A DNA stretch of 43,178 bases, from positions 1 through 43,178 of the forward strand of contig NW_027018315.1 of the NCBI RefSeq assembly GCF_032854445.1, written 5' to 3'. Of the stretch, positions 1-10,500 are shown piece after piece. A program made the position numbers and the translations under genes. Source of the DNA: Liolophura sinensis. Taxonomy: Eukaryota; Mollusca; Polyplacophora; Chitonida; Chitonidae. The stretch's first letter is position 1, and each line of letters opens with the position of its first letter. Below the pieces are notes generated by a model. That model worked only from the letters and a program-made list of their open reading frames with translations. It searched no databases and was not told the DNA's origin.

Positions 1-1127
1 ATACCTCAAAACATTTCTTGGTTGAAAATGTTGAGTTTGGAGGCCGTTTTTGGAAGAAGTAAAAAATACAGCACCACACTGCATCACGTGCAGTCTTACA
101 CGCCGAACTTACGCATGGAAAGCATGCAGTGTGTGACTATAAAACCGCAACTTCGGGCCGGAAATCGGCGTTTTTCAAGTGGTGTTTTCAAGCTGATTCA
201 ACATGCCACGTCTTGACACTGTCACAAGAAATATTGCCATTGGAAGACTTCAAGCTGGAGAGTCCCAATCGTCCATTTCTAGGCGTCTACACGTCAGCCA
301 GAGCACGATTTCACGGCTTGCTGCCCGCTACAACAATACTGGACAACAAATGACCGTCGGCGTTCAGGTCGACCACGTGTCTCTACAGCAGCCCAAGATC
401 GCTACATAAGGGTCCTCCATTTGCGTGACCGTTGTGCTACAGCTGAAAGCACAGCAGCCAGCATACCGGGACTGAGGAGGATATCAGGTCAGACAGTGCG
501 GAACAGGCTGAGGGAACATGGACTGAGAGCCAGGAGGCCCTATGTTTGGATCGTGCTGCGTCCTCACCATCGCGCCAATCGCCTCCGATGGTGTAACAAC
601 GTGACTGCATGGAATCTACGCAACTGGCGACGCATTTGGTTCAGTGATGAGTCCAGATTCCTATTGCAGAGACGTGATGGTAGAAAACCGGGTTTACAGA
701 CGTGCTCACGAACGTTATGCCCCTAACTGCGTACGCCAAGTGGACAGATTTGGTGGCGGGAGTGTGATGATGTGGGCAGCAATATCGTATACTGGTCGTA
801 CAAATCTTGTCCACGTTCAGGGAAATCTTACGGCCGTACGCTACCGAGACACCATCCTGCAGCCACACCTCTTACCTGTCATTGACGTTCAGCGGGAGTT
901 GTTCCAGTAGGACAACGCCAGACCGCACACGGCACGTGTCACAAGGGACTTCCTCGCCGAAAACAATGTAAATGTGCTACCCTGGCCGTCCCGTTCCCCG
1001 GATCTTAACCCAATTGAGCATCTGTGGGATGAACTTGATCGACGTCTACGCCAACGTCAACCTCAACCCCAAACGCTTCAAGAGCAATTTGCATGTTTGC
1101 AGGAGGAGTGGCAGAACATTCCCAGGC

Positions 1128-1520
1128 CTCTATCCAGCGTTGACCGGCCCGGATAGCACAGTTGGTAGAGCGTCCGCTTCGGGACCGGTAGATCCAGGAT
1201 CAATCCTTGATCGAATCACACCTAAGACTTTAAAAGAGAAAGTTGTAACTTCCTCGCTTGGCCTTCAGCATAAAGGGGATAGTGCAACAACTGGTTGACC
1301 CGTATCAGTATAATGGCTCGGGCGAGGGCAGCTTACTTGCCTTCGGTAAGTCGTCTGAGTGAAGCAGCACTAAATAAAAGAGCAGTGGAAATCCGTCCTG
1401 CAACAAGGAGGCACATTATACGTACATGCACCCTAATGATTCCTTCGTCGTCATATGACTGAAAAATTGTTGAGTACGACGTTAAACCCCAAGCACTCAC
1501 TCACTCACTCTATCCAGCGT
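1128..1520 (+). repeat. SINE-A copy 1: tRNA-derived SINE with target-site duplication
   Basis: A block of about 367 bp interrupts the Tc1 transposase. It begins with a tRNA-like head (GGATAGCACAGTTGGTAGAG resembles an A box; a degenerate B box follows near 1,188-1,206), has an unrelated body, and ends in (ACTC)n. The host sequence CTCTATCCAGCGT is duplicated at 1,128-1,140 and 1,508-1,520; the last bases of the tail overlap the second copy, so the duplication is 11-13 bp. A hairpin lies just before the tail. The same SINE is found in inverse orientation at 21,415-21,785. Confidence 0.92.
1446..1481 (+). other. 3' hairpin of SINE-A
   Basis: CGTCGT at 1,446-1,451 pairs perfectly with ACGACG at 1,476-1,481 around a 24-nt loop that contains ATATGACTGAAAAATTG. 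It is followed by TTAAACC and the short tandem tail. The loop and the flank are shared with LINE-A and SINE-C while the stem bases differ; see findings. Confidence 0.75.
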
Positions 1521-1786
1521 CTCATCCAGTCCATGACAAGGCGTGTCAGAACTGTTATTCGTGCCCGTGGTGGTCACAACAGATACTGACATTCCACTCA
1601 AGTGGGAGACTCATTGTGAGTGTCTTACCTCAAGTTGATGGCCTTGTTGTCTAGATATGGACCCTTCCTTAATCTGTGTAAAAAATATTTGCAGAATAGC
1701 AATTCTTATTTAGTTATGCATAATTGAAAAGACTGCATCACCTCCGCAAAAAAACGGGTTATACGTTTCTTTTTTTGGATAGTATA

Positions 1787-2250
1787 GTTTGATTAAAACA
1801 TTGACATCTGGCTCGGAAGGTTTATTATATGTCGATGACTTTCTGATATGCTACCATGCTAAAAATATGAATAACATCGAGTGGCAAGTGTAGCTTTGTC
1901 TCAACAAGATCGAGAAATGGGCAGTTGCCAATGGTTTTAGGTTTCCTGCATCTAAAACCGTGGGTATACATTGTTGTAATAAATGGGCATTCTATCTAGA
2001 CCCTGAGCTTAATTTTTATGGTGAACCACTAAAAATTGTTGGAGAAAATAAATTTTTTGGGCTTCCATTCGACAAAACATTATCATTTATACCTCATATA
2101 AAATGCTTAAAGGTAAATACAGAAAGGCTCGATATAATTAAGATCATGTCTAGCTCCGATTGGGGTGCTGGCCGATCTGTTTCACTTAACTTATACCGTT
2201 TTCTGCTGAGGTCTAAATTGGAATATGAATCCATGTCCAAGCAAAACTCT
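1787..2250 (+). mobile_element. LINE-A fragment: reverse transcriptase palm and thumb
   Basis: Translation in interrupted frames gives an RT palm with the YVDDF catalytic box near 1,830-1,845, then a thumb region (FYGEPLKIVGENKFFGLPFD near 2,017-2,075, and SSDWGAGRSVSLNLYRFL near 2,150-2,205). The same residues occur in the LINE-A copies at 13,822-14,190 and 17,184-17,432 on the minus strand. A stop near 1,890 and loss of both ends make it a relic. It is bounded on the left by the Tc1 end and on the right by the Penelope-like element. Confidence 0.85.
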
Positions 2251-3009
2251 GTGCGACGTTCGTATACCATTCCTAGTACGTAAAGGGCGTTCCAAGTGGG
2301 TCTTGTGATAATCGCAAGACCCATTTCAAAAACGTCTAACCCTAGCTTACAAAGACAAAGGTATGTAAGAAATTATACAAATAGGAAATAAAACCGGTGA
2401 CTCACAAGAGAGAAGCGGTCATCAGTTTTCAATGATGCCGGGCAGACAGTGGATGTTCCAGGCATGAATTCCATATCGGAGTTCAAATTTGTGGTCCATG
2501 AATGAGTTCCAGGTCAAATAACAATTAAACAAGGTATCTTAGTCGCGTTTTGATTGCAACTGTTCATAAAAGGCATCATGCAGATGTAATGAGCAGGGCT
2601 GTCTTTACAGCCCCTAGCCCCAGGTTAAGCGGTATTAGATACAGTTCGAAAATAACGAGCGTTACAGACCTTCACCGATCAGATTGTGATTCAAAAGTTA
2701 CGGACGGTTATGTCTTTACCGTTAATATGTAAGAATCTCATACTAGAAGAGGCGCCATCGAAGATGTTACACATGACACGCTGGTCTGTATTAAAGCTGT
2801 CTACAAGATAGACGGTTACACTCGGCAACCAGCGTCATCTATGTTGTTAAATACCATGTACACGATAGATATGCACATAAGGATAACAGCGCCGTCTATG
2901 TGGTTGATCACAATGCAGATCATCAGAGATTCTGTACGCTCTGTCCATACCTGCCAACAAGTGCGTTATACAATTTCAGAAACTTAAAATGAAGGAGTTT
3001 GATTGAGTA

Positions 3010-4780
3010 TCCTTGACAAACTAGTTTTTGAAGTAATAACTACGTAGTTATTCTGAACTGACGCACATTAAAGTCGTCATATTTTATGCAAGATCTGACA
3101 AATGCTACAAGGCGAGTTATGTATACGCCATATGCAGGACCCTTTGGTATATTGTTATCCAAATAAGGATAATTTACAATATGAAAATTGAAATTATGCC
3201 TTTTGCCGTAAAGGCGGCGTGAAAGAAGACCTTGTTCCTCTTTGTACAGATATAGATCCAAATAAGATGTACTATCAGCACTATCTGTTGTCTCCTTTAA
3301 ATTCAATAAAGGCAAATAGATTTCCTTCACCGCTTCAGCCATATGGGGGTTATTCAACGCCAGCAGATCATCAACATACCGCTTGGTAAATGAAAAGGAT
3401 CGAGCTTTAAAGATAATTAGTTTTTATAATTTCTGCATAGAGTCGTATTCATATGAAAACAGGTATAGGTCTGCCAAAAGAGGTGCACAACTGGTATCCA
3501 GTGGAATACCTATGCACTGTTGGTAAATGGTATCCCCGAATTTTACACAGATATTATTAATGAGAAATTCAATTCATTTAATAAATAATGTAACATTTCA
3601 TGAGTGGTAAACTTTATAAGTAATAGAACTAAAGAAAGTCTTATTGTTTCTGACGTTAATGTAATGGTGACCTGTTTTAGAAAATACCGAGACAATTAAC
3701 GATGATATTCTTTCAATAAGATCTTTGTGAGGAATTGTAGTATAAAGATTAGAGAAATCCCATGTGGATACGTCTTTGTACGGCATATGCATATGAGCAT
3801 CAACTTCTTCTGTTTGGAGTTGTTAAGAATCCACATGCTTGGACACCAATTTTTTGTTATGGCACAACAATACTTATTCCAAAACGCTCTTGTAAGTAGG
3901 GTTGACAGAGAGTTTGGTGATACAACTTCTTGAACCCGCAATAAATCGAGCCTTGCATGGGGATTTATGCATTTTGGAATCCAGTAAAATTGTGGTATTT
4001 CTGTATGACGAGTAGGTATATTTAGGTGCCTCTCTTTAAGAAAGGTTTTGTGTTTATTAAATAGTTCCTATCAGAATACGTGGTAGTTGTTGTAGATGTA
4101 CATAGCTCTTGAACAAGAATTTAATGATATTAATTCTTGTAAATAAAGATGACATTATTAGGACCATTGTTTGCTACAGTGATGACAAATTTACTATGCA
4201 GGTCAGTGAGTGTTTCTTGCACAGTGAGGTCTTTCAGAACCTGTTTAACTTTAGGTAGAGCATCAATGTCTATACGGTGTATAGCTAAACTAACCTTTTT
4301 TGGACAATCTCAAACCAATCGTCAACTACCGAAGAATCCACTTTCTCCCGTTTTGACCATTTTTAAACATATTCCTTAAGCGCCGAAATGATATTTTTAA
4401 TGTTACATCTAATGTTGACATTTCTCTTTTCCCTATACTTAGGACCTCTCACAAAGAGATTTTTTAGATCATGATTCATAATAATATAAAGGTCACCAGT
4501 TGGGAAATGTTTACATTTGTCATAGTTTAAAACTGAGGATTCACGATCACAGTTATAACCGCCAGAAGTATACGTCGCCAAATCGAACTCCTTGATGGCC
4601 TGGGAATAACTGAAAATTTTGGAAGCGATAGGTTTTGCATACTCATAGGATATGCAAGTGGGCTCTTAGATACTAAAATAATTAGGTACAGCATTACGAA
4701 CATCAGGTTCATTTAAGATGCGTGGTAGGTTAATTAAATCAAGGCGTCTGTCTAAATACCTTATCTTCAGAAAGAGTCAA
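3010..4780 (-). pseudogene. Penelope-like reverse transcriptase, broken
   Basis: On the minus strand the catalytic YVDD box is read at about 3,375-3,390 (RYVDDLLALNNPH spans the start of the piece at 3,040-3,357). It is followed by SYLDLYLYKEEQGLLSRRLY and NIPKGPAYGVYITRLVAF, which are post-palm residues typical of this RT group. Upstream, the piece at 3,598-3,792 holds WDFSNLYTTIPHKDL, an RT finger/palm motif. Several short frames between 3,700 and 4,700 carry the N-terminal RT half but are interrupted. It would copy RNA into DNA at nicked target sites; this copy cannot. Confidence 0.7.
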
Positions 4781-4877
4781 TCGTGTGAGTTTCAATTGTA
4801 GTTACAGGGCGATACAATCGAAAACACGATATGTCTTGACACTGACGTACAAGGTGAGATGAGGGATTGGATACGTC

Positions 4878-5430
4878 TTAAACTACCTGTTTTAGCAAAT
4901 TCAATGGCAGTGCATATAATATTGGGCGTACAGCATGCATGCTATTGGTGTCATACGACAATCCTACTAAATAGCTAACTGTAACGTGTTTGTGAGTCAT
5001 GTTTCTATTGAACTTCCTCCTACAATGACTGCGAAGTCTACGTTTTTGGTATTTGTATAAATTTGTTATGATGGAGTCATTTGGTTGGCTGGATGTTACA
5101 CTGCCGATTCCCATAACGTTAACATTCAACCCATACAGGAAGACTGAATCAATCTCTAGCATCCAGAAAAGCTCACGGTCACGGATCTTATGTTTAAATT
5201 CGACATCTGTCTCATTTGCTGATGGATAACCCGATTCTATGATTTGACTGGTTAGAGGCGTGGTCAGAGGCAGAGAAACGCTTCCCTATTAGCAATTGTT
5301 TCATGCGCACGGACTTACGGTGCCCGTTTACCCGTAGATGTAGTTTCTGGGTGGTCTTCCCCAACATACTGCTGAACACTCTTTTCTTGCATATTACCAC
5401 ATAAAAACAGTTAGGGTAACAGAACATAAT
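4878..5430 (-). pseudogene. GIY-YIG-type endonuclease domain of the Penelope-like element
   Basis: The minus-strand piece at 5,212-5,427 reads FYVVICKK, then LGKTTQKLHLRVNGHRKSV, matching the spacing of a GIY-YIG nuclease (YVV..C at the first strand, a later G.T, then an Arg and HR). The first tripeptide is not canonical, as expected for a relic. The next piece, 4,878-5,162, has FLYGLNVNV, which fits the end of this nuclease domain. It would cut the genomic target for RT priming. Its place before RT decides the permuted classification. An alternative is chance resemblance in a degraded region; I think this less likely because both halves are collinear. Confidence 0.55.
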
Positions 5431-5917
5431 TTACCAGTCAGTGAATAAATGAATGAATGATTATGGCTTAACGCCACATCGACAATATTTCAGCCATATC
5501 GTGACGAGAACAGGGTGAAAACACGAGACGGTTAAGGTTTTCGATACTATAGTGAGAACATCAAAAATAAAACAAAATGTTCAGACATGTTTAAAATCAG
5601 TTAAGAAAAACCCCAAAACAGTTAATACTCGAAAACCAACATATCTTAAAAATAGTACATCTAGAAATCTATATGTATATAACTTTTTATCTGAAAATAT
5701 TTATGATAATTCAAATTATATTTTATGATATAGACCAATCGCCTTCAAAGAATTTATGACAACATCGCCAGCGATGCTAGACATGGGCAAAGTCTACACA
5801 GTCAACCAAGATATGTTTGATTCCATATTTGGCATCACATCCAAATCACTCGGGAGGACTCCCATCTAAGATGAAATTGTGTTAGACGAGAATGCCCAAT
5901 ACGACACCTTGCTAAAA

Positions 5918-6530
5918 CTAATTGGCCTCTACGACACTTTTCTCGAGAACAATTATTGTACATAATGACAGGACGAATGGCATGCGGGTGATTGTAAATC
6001 TGCAGATCCCATTCACCCTGCCAAAGGCGACGAATATATTTAAGACTATTAAATATATATTAGACTTAAAATCATTGTATGGTATTTTAATTTTTGACAA
6101 AGGTTTAGTAATAGCAGTTTTTGCCTCCCTGTCTACGAATGTGTTTCCATGGATACCAGTATGACTTGGTATCCAGCAGAATATAATATCTTTACATCTT
6201 TTAATTTGTTTTCTATGTATGGCTAATATTTCGAGGATCACCGGATTTTTAAATTTATTATTCCTAATTACCAAAAGGCAAGAAAGCGAGTCGCTGCATA
6301 TCACTGCCACCTGGGCATGCCCAGAAAAAACATATGATAAGGCCAGGAGTACAGCTCTGGCCTCTGCAGAAAAGATTGACGAAGAGAATGGAAGACGAAG
6401 AGAAGCAAGTCGCTGATGTAAGACAGCTGCAACTCTGTCCCCAACTTTTGACCCATCAGTATATATAAACTTGTAATTCGAATATTTAGCCTTAATTTCA
6501 GCAAAACCTTACTGATCTCGATAAGTATTT
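5918..6530 (-). pseudogene. LINE-A RNase H domain
   Basis: The minus strand at 5,918-6,310 reads CSDSLSCLLVIRNNKFKNP, then FCWIPSHTGIHGNTFVDREAK. These are the third and fourth catalytic boxes of RNase H (Asp in CSDS, His in PSHTG, Asp in VDREAK). The first box is upstream at about 6,440-6,460 (a TDGS-like sequence, frame-shifted). It would remove the RNA strand during element replication. Stops and frameshifts break it. Confidence 0.8.
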
Positions 6531-6988
6531 TTAGCACGATAGCATATAAGAAAATCATCTACATATAATGAACCCTCAGTGCCACATGATAATGTTTGAG
6601 CCAAACTGTTAATTTTTATGCTAAACAGTGTCGGTGAAAGGATACTGCCCTAACGTTCACCCATCTCCTGCTCATGAGAGCCAGAGAGAGTGGAACCCAC
6701 CCACACTTTAAAATTACGATCAGATAAAAATGGAGATATAAATAAAAGCAAGCGTCCTTTTAATCCCATGTGTAAAATGTGTTCCAAATTACCATATTCC
6801 CATGTGGTGTCGTAGGCCTTTTCAAGGTCGACAAATATCGACACCACATGTTCATTATTAATAAAACAATTTCGAATAAAGTTTCAAATCGAATAAGGTA
6901 ATCTAAAGAAGATCGACCTTAACGAAAACCACATTAAACATTAGATAAAAGCTTGTTGACTTCAAGAAATCAAACATTCTATCGTTTA

Positions 6989-7819
6989 TTATCCGTTCCA
7001 TAGTCTTACAGACGCAGCTGGTAAGAGCTTTTTCTTAAATTTTAACAAAGGATCAGCAGCAGCACTGAGATTCTCTGGGGTGATATCAACCTCAGAAAAC
7101 ACCTCAAATGCCACCCAATCTGCTTCATCAAATTTCCACCTGGCTACACGTTCTACCGAATTAGAAGTGAGATGCTCCAGGACAATAGAAAAATGGTCAC
7201 TACCACAGAGATCGTCATGCAGCTTCCAAGAAAAATCCGGGAAAAGTGATGCATCCGTGATAGTGACATCAATAGCAGAATATGAACAATTTTCTGGATG
7301 TAAATTGATATAAGAACCATCATTGAAATAACACAGTTCATCGTTTGATAAAAAATCTTCCAATATTTTGCCTGTATTATTTATATTATTACCTCCCCAT
7401 GAGGCATCAAAATCCCCCATAATTATAAAAGATGGCAGCTGTTTATTCAAGTTATGTATTTCGGAAACTGACAAAGAAGAATGAGGAGGAATATATAGCG
7501 AAGATAATGTAAGTGTTTCCGACAAAGAAACACGGACAGCCACAACCTGAAGCTGAGTAACAAGATGAACAGGGCTGTGAATTATATTATTATTTACGAA
7601 AATAGAAGAGCCGCCACAAGCTCGCTCTTCCTCACTAGAATAGGTGCTGTAAAGTGTATAATTTTTAAGAGATAATTTATCTTTGTTAGATTTCTTCAGG
7701 TGAGTTTCATGAAGACACAAGGCTACGGGATTTAAAGATTGAACCAGCTGTGTTATTTCAATACAATTTACCTTAAGAACTCGACAATTCCACTGTATAA
7801 TTTTGTCTAAGGATAACAT
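6989..7819 (-). pseudogene. LINE-A AP-type endonuclease, open over 276 codons
   Basis: This is the longest open LINE-A endonuclease in the window. It shows the expected motif order: KIIQWNCRVLK (N-terminal strand with Asn), CLHETHLKKSN (catalytic Glu), GGSSIFVNNNI, FIIMGDFDASW (Asp/Asn box, with Asn changed to Asp), SAIDVTITDASLFPDF and DDLCGSDHFSIVLEH (terminal SDH). In the family it nicks target DNA to prime reverse transcription. It continues into the RT only after a frame break near 7,000, so no full ORF2 can be made. Fused ORF2 proteins usually start near the MLSLDKIIQW seen here. Confidence 0.85.
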
Positions 7820-7830
7820 TAAAATGTCTT

Positions 7831-9000
7831 TTAATTAAAAATGAAGACGTACTGGGGGCTTTGTCTGGACCGAGGACGACCCTTATTGGGAGATCTACTA
7901 GGAGATCTCCCAGGTGCAGATGATGTATCCATCACGTCTGCACATGACGTTGAAGGATCAACATCCTTCCTCGGTCCAAACTTATTATAAGTTTGGACAG
8001 GGTCGCTAGTGGCCTTAGTGGGATGCTCCAAGGGGGCAGTAGGTTTTCCTTTTCATGATTTTTCTCCGATTTATATTTGTCGCCTGTTGCTTTCTGTGAA
8101 GGTTCTACTGGTTTATGGAAATTTGATGTATTAGGGCATGACGTGTGTTCGGATAAAGAAACTGCAGGAGAATTCGGTTTTTCAATAAGATTTATACCGG
8201 TTTGTGCTGATGAACTGGCCGTGTCATCCAAGTGTTTCATGACCAGTTTCTATGGCTGTTCTTTGCCAATGGGCCAAGTAAAAGTTGTTTGGTCCCTCAG
8301 GGAAAAAGTGATTGTCCTAAACAGTTGCATATGTAGATGTAGTGAGGCAATGTGTGGCAGAGATCAGTCGCTTCGCTTCATGATATGATATATTATTTTT
8401 ACATTTTAGAGTTATGATCTCTTTTTCGTTTTTGAAGAGAGGACAGCCCTATGAAGAGGCCATGTGGGGTCCACTACAGTTCACACATTTTACTGTTTTT
8501 GTGCAGTCGAAGCCCTCATGACGTGCTTGCGCACATCTAATTCAGACCAGTGTGTCGCGGCATTGACTCCTGCCATGGCCAAACCTCTGGGAGGGGAAAC
8601 ACAGGGTGGGGTTAGGTATAAATTACTCCACCCTTACACTATACGGCCCAATAAATATAGAGGACGGAAGAGATGTTTTATTGAATCTTAACATATAAAT
8701 GTTCGTTTATATCAGATTCCCGTAACTTTTAATTAGGAAGCGTTTTACCTTTATTGCACCTTGGTGTTTTATTTCTTCAGTTATTTTTTCTTCAGTCATA
8801 TCGGAAAGGTATTGGTCTCTGTCACGAATTATACTATGACAGCAGTTTAATGTATTATGAGGAGAAACAGAAACAGGCTGCTCTCCAGTATTTTGATTTT
8901 TCGGTAAATTCTAACAGAATGTTTCAAGATTTCATTTCTTTAATTTGTTTTAAAGTTCCAGCATAACTTTCAGTGTTTTTTTTTAATAAAAATGGATTGA
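7831..9000 (-). pseudogene. LINE-A ORF1 (gag-like RNA-binding protein), broken
   Basis: In broken minus-strand frames this region encodes a serine/proline-rich protein. Its middle (about 8,700-8,430) has a Cys/His stretch like a degenerate zinc knuckle; its end, at 7,831-8,031, has GRSPSRSPNKGRPRSRQSP, an arginine/serine tail. The same tail precedes the endonuclease in the copies at 20,367-20,609 and 10,860-10,980. ORF1 proteins of this class coat the element RNA. A TAA and TAG in the knuckle region and several frameshifts make it non-functional. Confidence 0.7.
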
Positions 9001-9625
9001 TTTTTATTTTTATTAGAGATTACTAAGAAGGTAGGAAAATAATTATTACTTCCTTCAATATCTAGGGGAACTTCATTTTTTTCTTTTCTTAGCAGCCACT
9101 GTTATAATTTCAGGGGAAGTCATGATATATTTTTATAAATTTCACCTCACGTGTCCCCCACCCGCCACGGAGTGCCAACAAGGGCGAATCTACCTCTGCG
9201 GATGACCAGCAGAGACTAGAAACAGGGGAATCCACGCAAGGTATACTCGAACAGATTGATTTATACCAAAAGGTTAAATCCAATCTACTCGACTGACCCA
9301 TTAGTCGCCGCCTTCTACATTGACCCCGAACAAGAGCATTTGGGAAAATACCAATTTGACATCACAGAAAGTGAAAGAAATGACAAACTGGATCAAGTGT
9401 AGGGCCTGACGTGACCAGCCGATTGATCGGACCTGGCCCATCCGACCTCCCGTCTCTCTCCAAGTAAGGGCCAAAGTGACGTGTTGGGCGTGAGGATCTC
9501 GCAAGACCAACACGCCCTCAGCCACCAGGACATTACGGGTCGCAACCCAAGGCAAACAGGTCACTTCCCGGTTGCCTCTCACACAACCGAGAATATCACC
9601 CCGGAAACCCCACGGGGGACCAGTC

Positions 9626-9870
9626 AGTGAAGAAATAAAAGTGGTGAATGTATCAAATGATACACATGAAAGACAATTGGTATGTCCACATTTGGAAAAA
9701 GTTAAATGTTTGCTTTGGGAATTCAGTTGGATAGAACACGGTTTGGTGGAAATACCATGTTTAATGTTCTCAAATATATCGGACATTTGGATGGAAATTT
9801 GTCTTAGTTCAAACGAATCATTCATTCACTCGCTCTGGGAACACGCATCACTATTCCCAGCGATAGTCCT
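9626..9870 (-). mobile_element. Penelope-like N-terminal fragment (Cys/His finger region)
   Basis: The minus-strand reading HLTFSKCGHTNCLSCVSFDT at 9,825-9,620 fits the Cys/His-rich segment that precedes GIY-YIG in some Penelope-like proteins. It is directly fused to the LINE-A 5' leader in one open frame of 174 codons (9,301-9,825), but the right and left halves have different origins. This is a truncated relic; identification is tentative. Confidence 0.4.
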
Positions 9871-9899
9871 ATAGATATTGTTTAAATTTATACTTATTG

Positions 9900-10500
9900 G
9901 TATAATTGTGCAGAGGCCTCGCCTCGGGGTCAAAAACCGCCAGCAGAATCGGGGCATGCACCGGTAATAAATATAAGCGTGATGTCACATAAGGCCAGGA
10001 AAACAGCCCTGGCCTCGGCATAAAAATCGAGGAAGAGGATGGAAGACGAAGAAAAGAGATCCGCTGTCCTCTGACAGGCGCTCACGCAACCCTGTCCTCA
10101 TCCCTTGACCCGTCAGTATATATAAATTTAAAACCCGCGTAGTTAAACTTGGTTTCAGCATATTTTGCTGAATTATTAGAGGATTTGAATGGCATTTATT
10201 TTGCTAACTTACATGAAATATTAATTTCGGCTGTGGACAAAGCCAAAGAGGAGATTCCTGAAAAGACACCATCTGGCTAGATGTTGGCTTCCACAATATG
10301 GTCCCATATACAAAGACCGTACGAATGAATAAATATGGCTTAACGCCACATCGGTAATATTTCAACCATGTCATGGCGAGAACAAACTGAAAACACGAAA
10401 CGGTTCAGTTTTTCTATATGTTAGTGAGAACAACAAAAACGGAACGAAAACATTTGTTTTTGAAAACAACTTGAAAATTGAGAACAATATCTCTTATCAG
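9900..10500 (-). mobile_element. Mosaic of short LINE-A pieces
   Basis: Minus-strand pieces of LINE-A RNase H (about 9,975-10,170, including the TDGS-like box near 10,110), of the RT to RNase H linker (10,262-10,320) and of the 3' tail (10,322-10,500, beginning with ATTCATTC on the minus strand) are joined. Sequence at 10,172-10,260 does not follow the same orientation clearly. No open reading frame is kept. Confidence 0.6.

Larger units (their letters stand above)
203..1589 (+). pseudogene. Tc1 transposase, broken
   Basis: This is the counterpart of the 332-residue transposase at 22,728-23,726. It starts at the same ATG (MPRLDTVTR). Relative to the intact copy it lost one G near 342, has an altered, longer stretch near 373-385, gained an A near 684, carries a TAG in place of a CAG at 907-909, and is split by a SINE after 1,140. 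The catalytic regions are still recognisable in pieces: FSDESRF near 640-660, DNARPHTA near 910-935 and SPDLNPIEHLWDEL near 995-1,035. Breaks of several kinds mean it cannot make transposase. The high similarity to the intact copy suggests both inserted from a recent common source. Confidence 0.93.
1..1786 (+). mobile_element. Tc1-type DNA transposon, dead copy, left end cut by window edge
   Basis: The sequence is nearly identical to the complete Tc1 copy at 22,399-23,921 (position 1 here equals 22,526 there), so the left inverted repeat lies outside the window. The right terminal inverted repeat ends in GGATAGTA at 1,784, followed by a TA at 1,785-1,786, and differs from the intact copy by one base inside the repeat. 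A SINE interrupts it at about 1,141-1,507. Sequence directly to the right (1,787 onward) is LINE-A reverse transcriptase, so this transposon probably landed in that LINE. It is non-functional because of small indels, a stop and the SINE. Confidence 0.93.
2251..5440 (-). mobile_element. Penelope-like retroelement with GIY-YIG before the RT, degenerate
   Basis: Read on the minus strand from 5,430 down to 3,040, the order is a GIY-YIG-like endonuclease, a spacer, a reverse transcriptase and a C-terminal extension; then a 3' non-coding region of about 750 bp (2,251-3,000). That non-coding end is repeated, inverted, at 17,600-18,345. GIY-YIG in front of RT is the permuted order described for Naiad/Chlamys-type Penelope-like elements; in canonical Penelope it follows RT. 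All frames are broken and the 5' part before the GIY-YIG is missing. Penelope-like identity is well supported by the RT residues; the Naiad assignment is inference. Confidence 0.68.
5441..9625 (-). mobile_element. LINE-A, long degenerate copy with all domains but a shortened RT
   Basis: On the minus strand the order is: 5' leader (9,625-9,100), ORF1 (about 9,000-7,830), AP endonuclease (7,819-7,010), RT (6,990-6,530, about half missing), RNase H and C-terminal domain (6,510-5,760), then a 3' non-coding region ending in ATTC repeats at about 5,445. The 5' leader start (CCCCGTGGGGTTTCCGGGG on the minus strand near 9,610) matches the start of the copy ending at 21,413, so it is close to the true 5' end. 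APE plus RT plus RNase H is the layout of the I-type superfamily of non-LTR retrotransposons. It is dead: frameshifts and stops occur in every domain. Confidence 0.85.

Noticed and set aside
2390-2460. CTGATGA next to GAAAA, possible hammerhead ribozyme in the Penelope-like 3' region
   Set aside because: Both copies have CTGATGA, but no stem II followed by GAAA could be drawn, and the GAAA lies on the wrong side. A covariance-model search would decide.
9301-9825. Open minus-strand frame of 174 codons
   Set aside because: It joins a Penelope-like scrap to the non-coding 5' leader of LINE-A; open only by chance.
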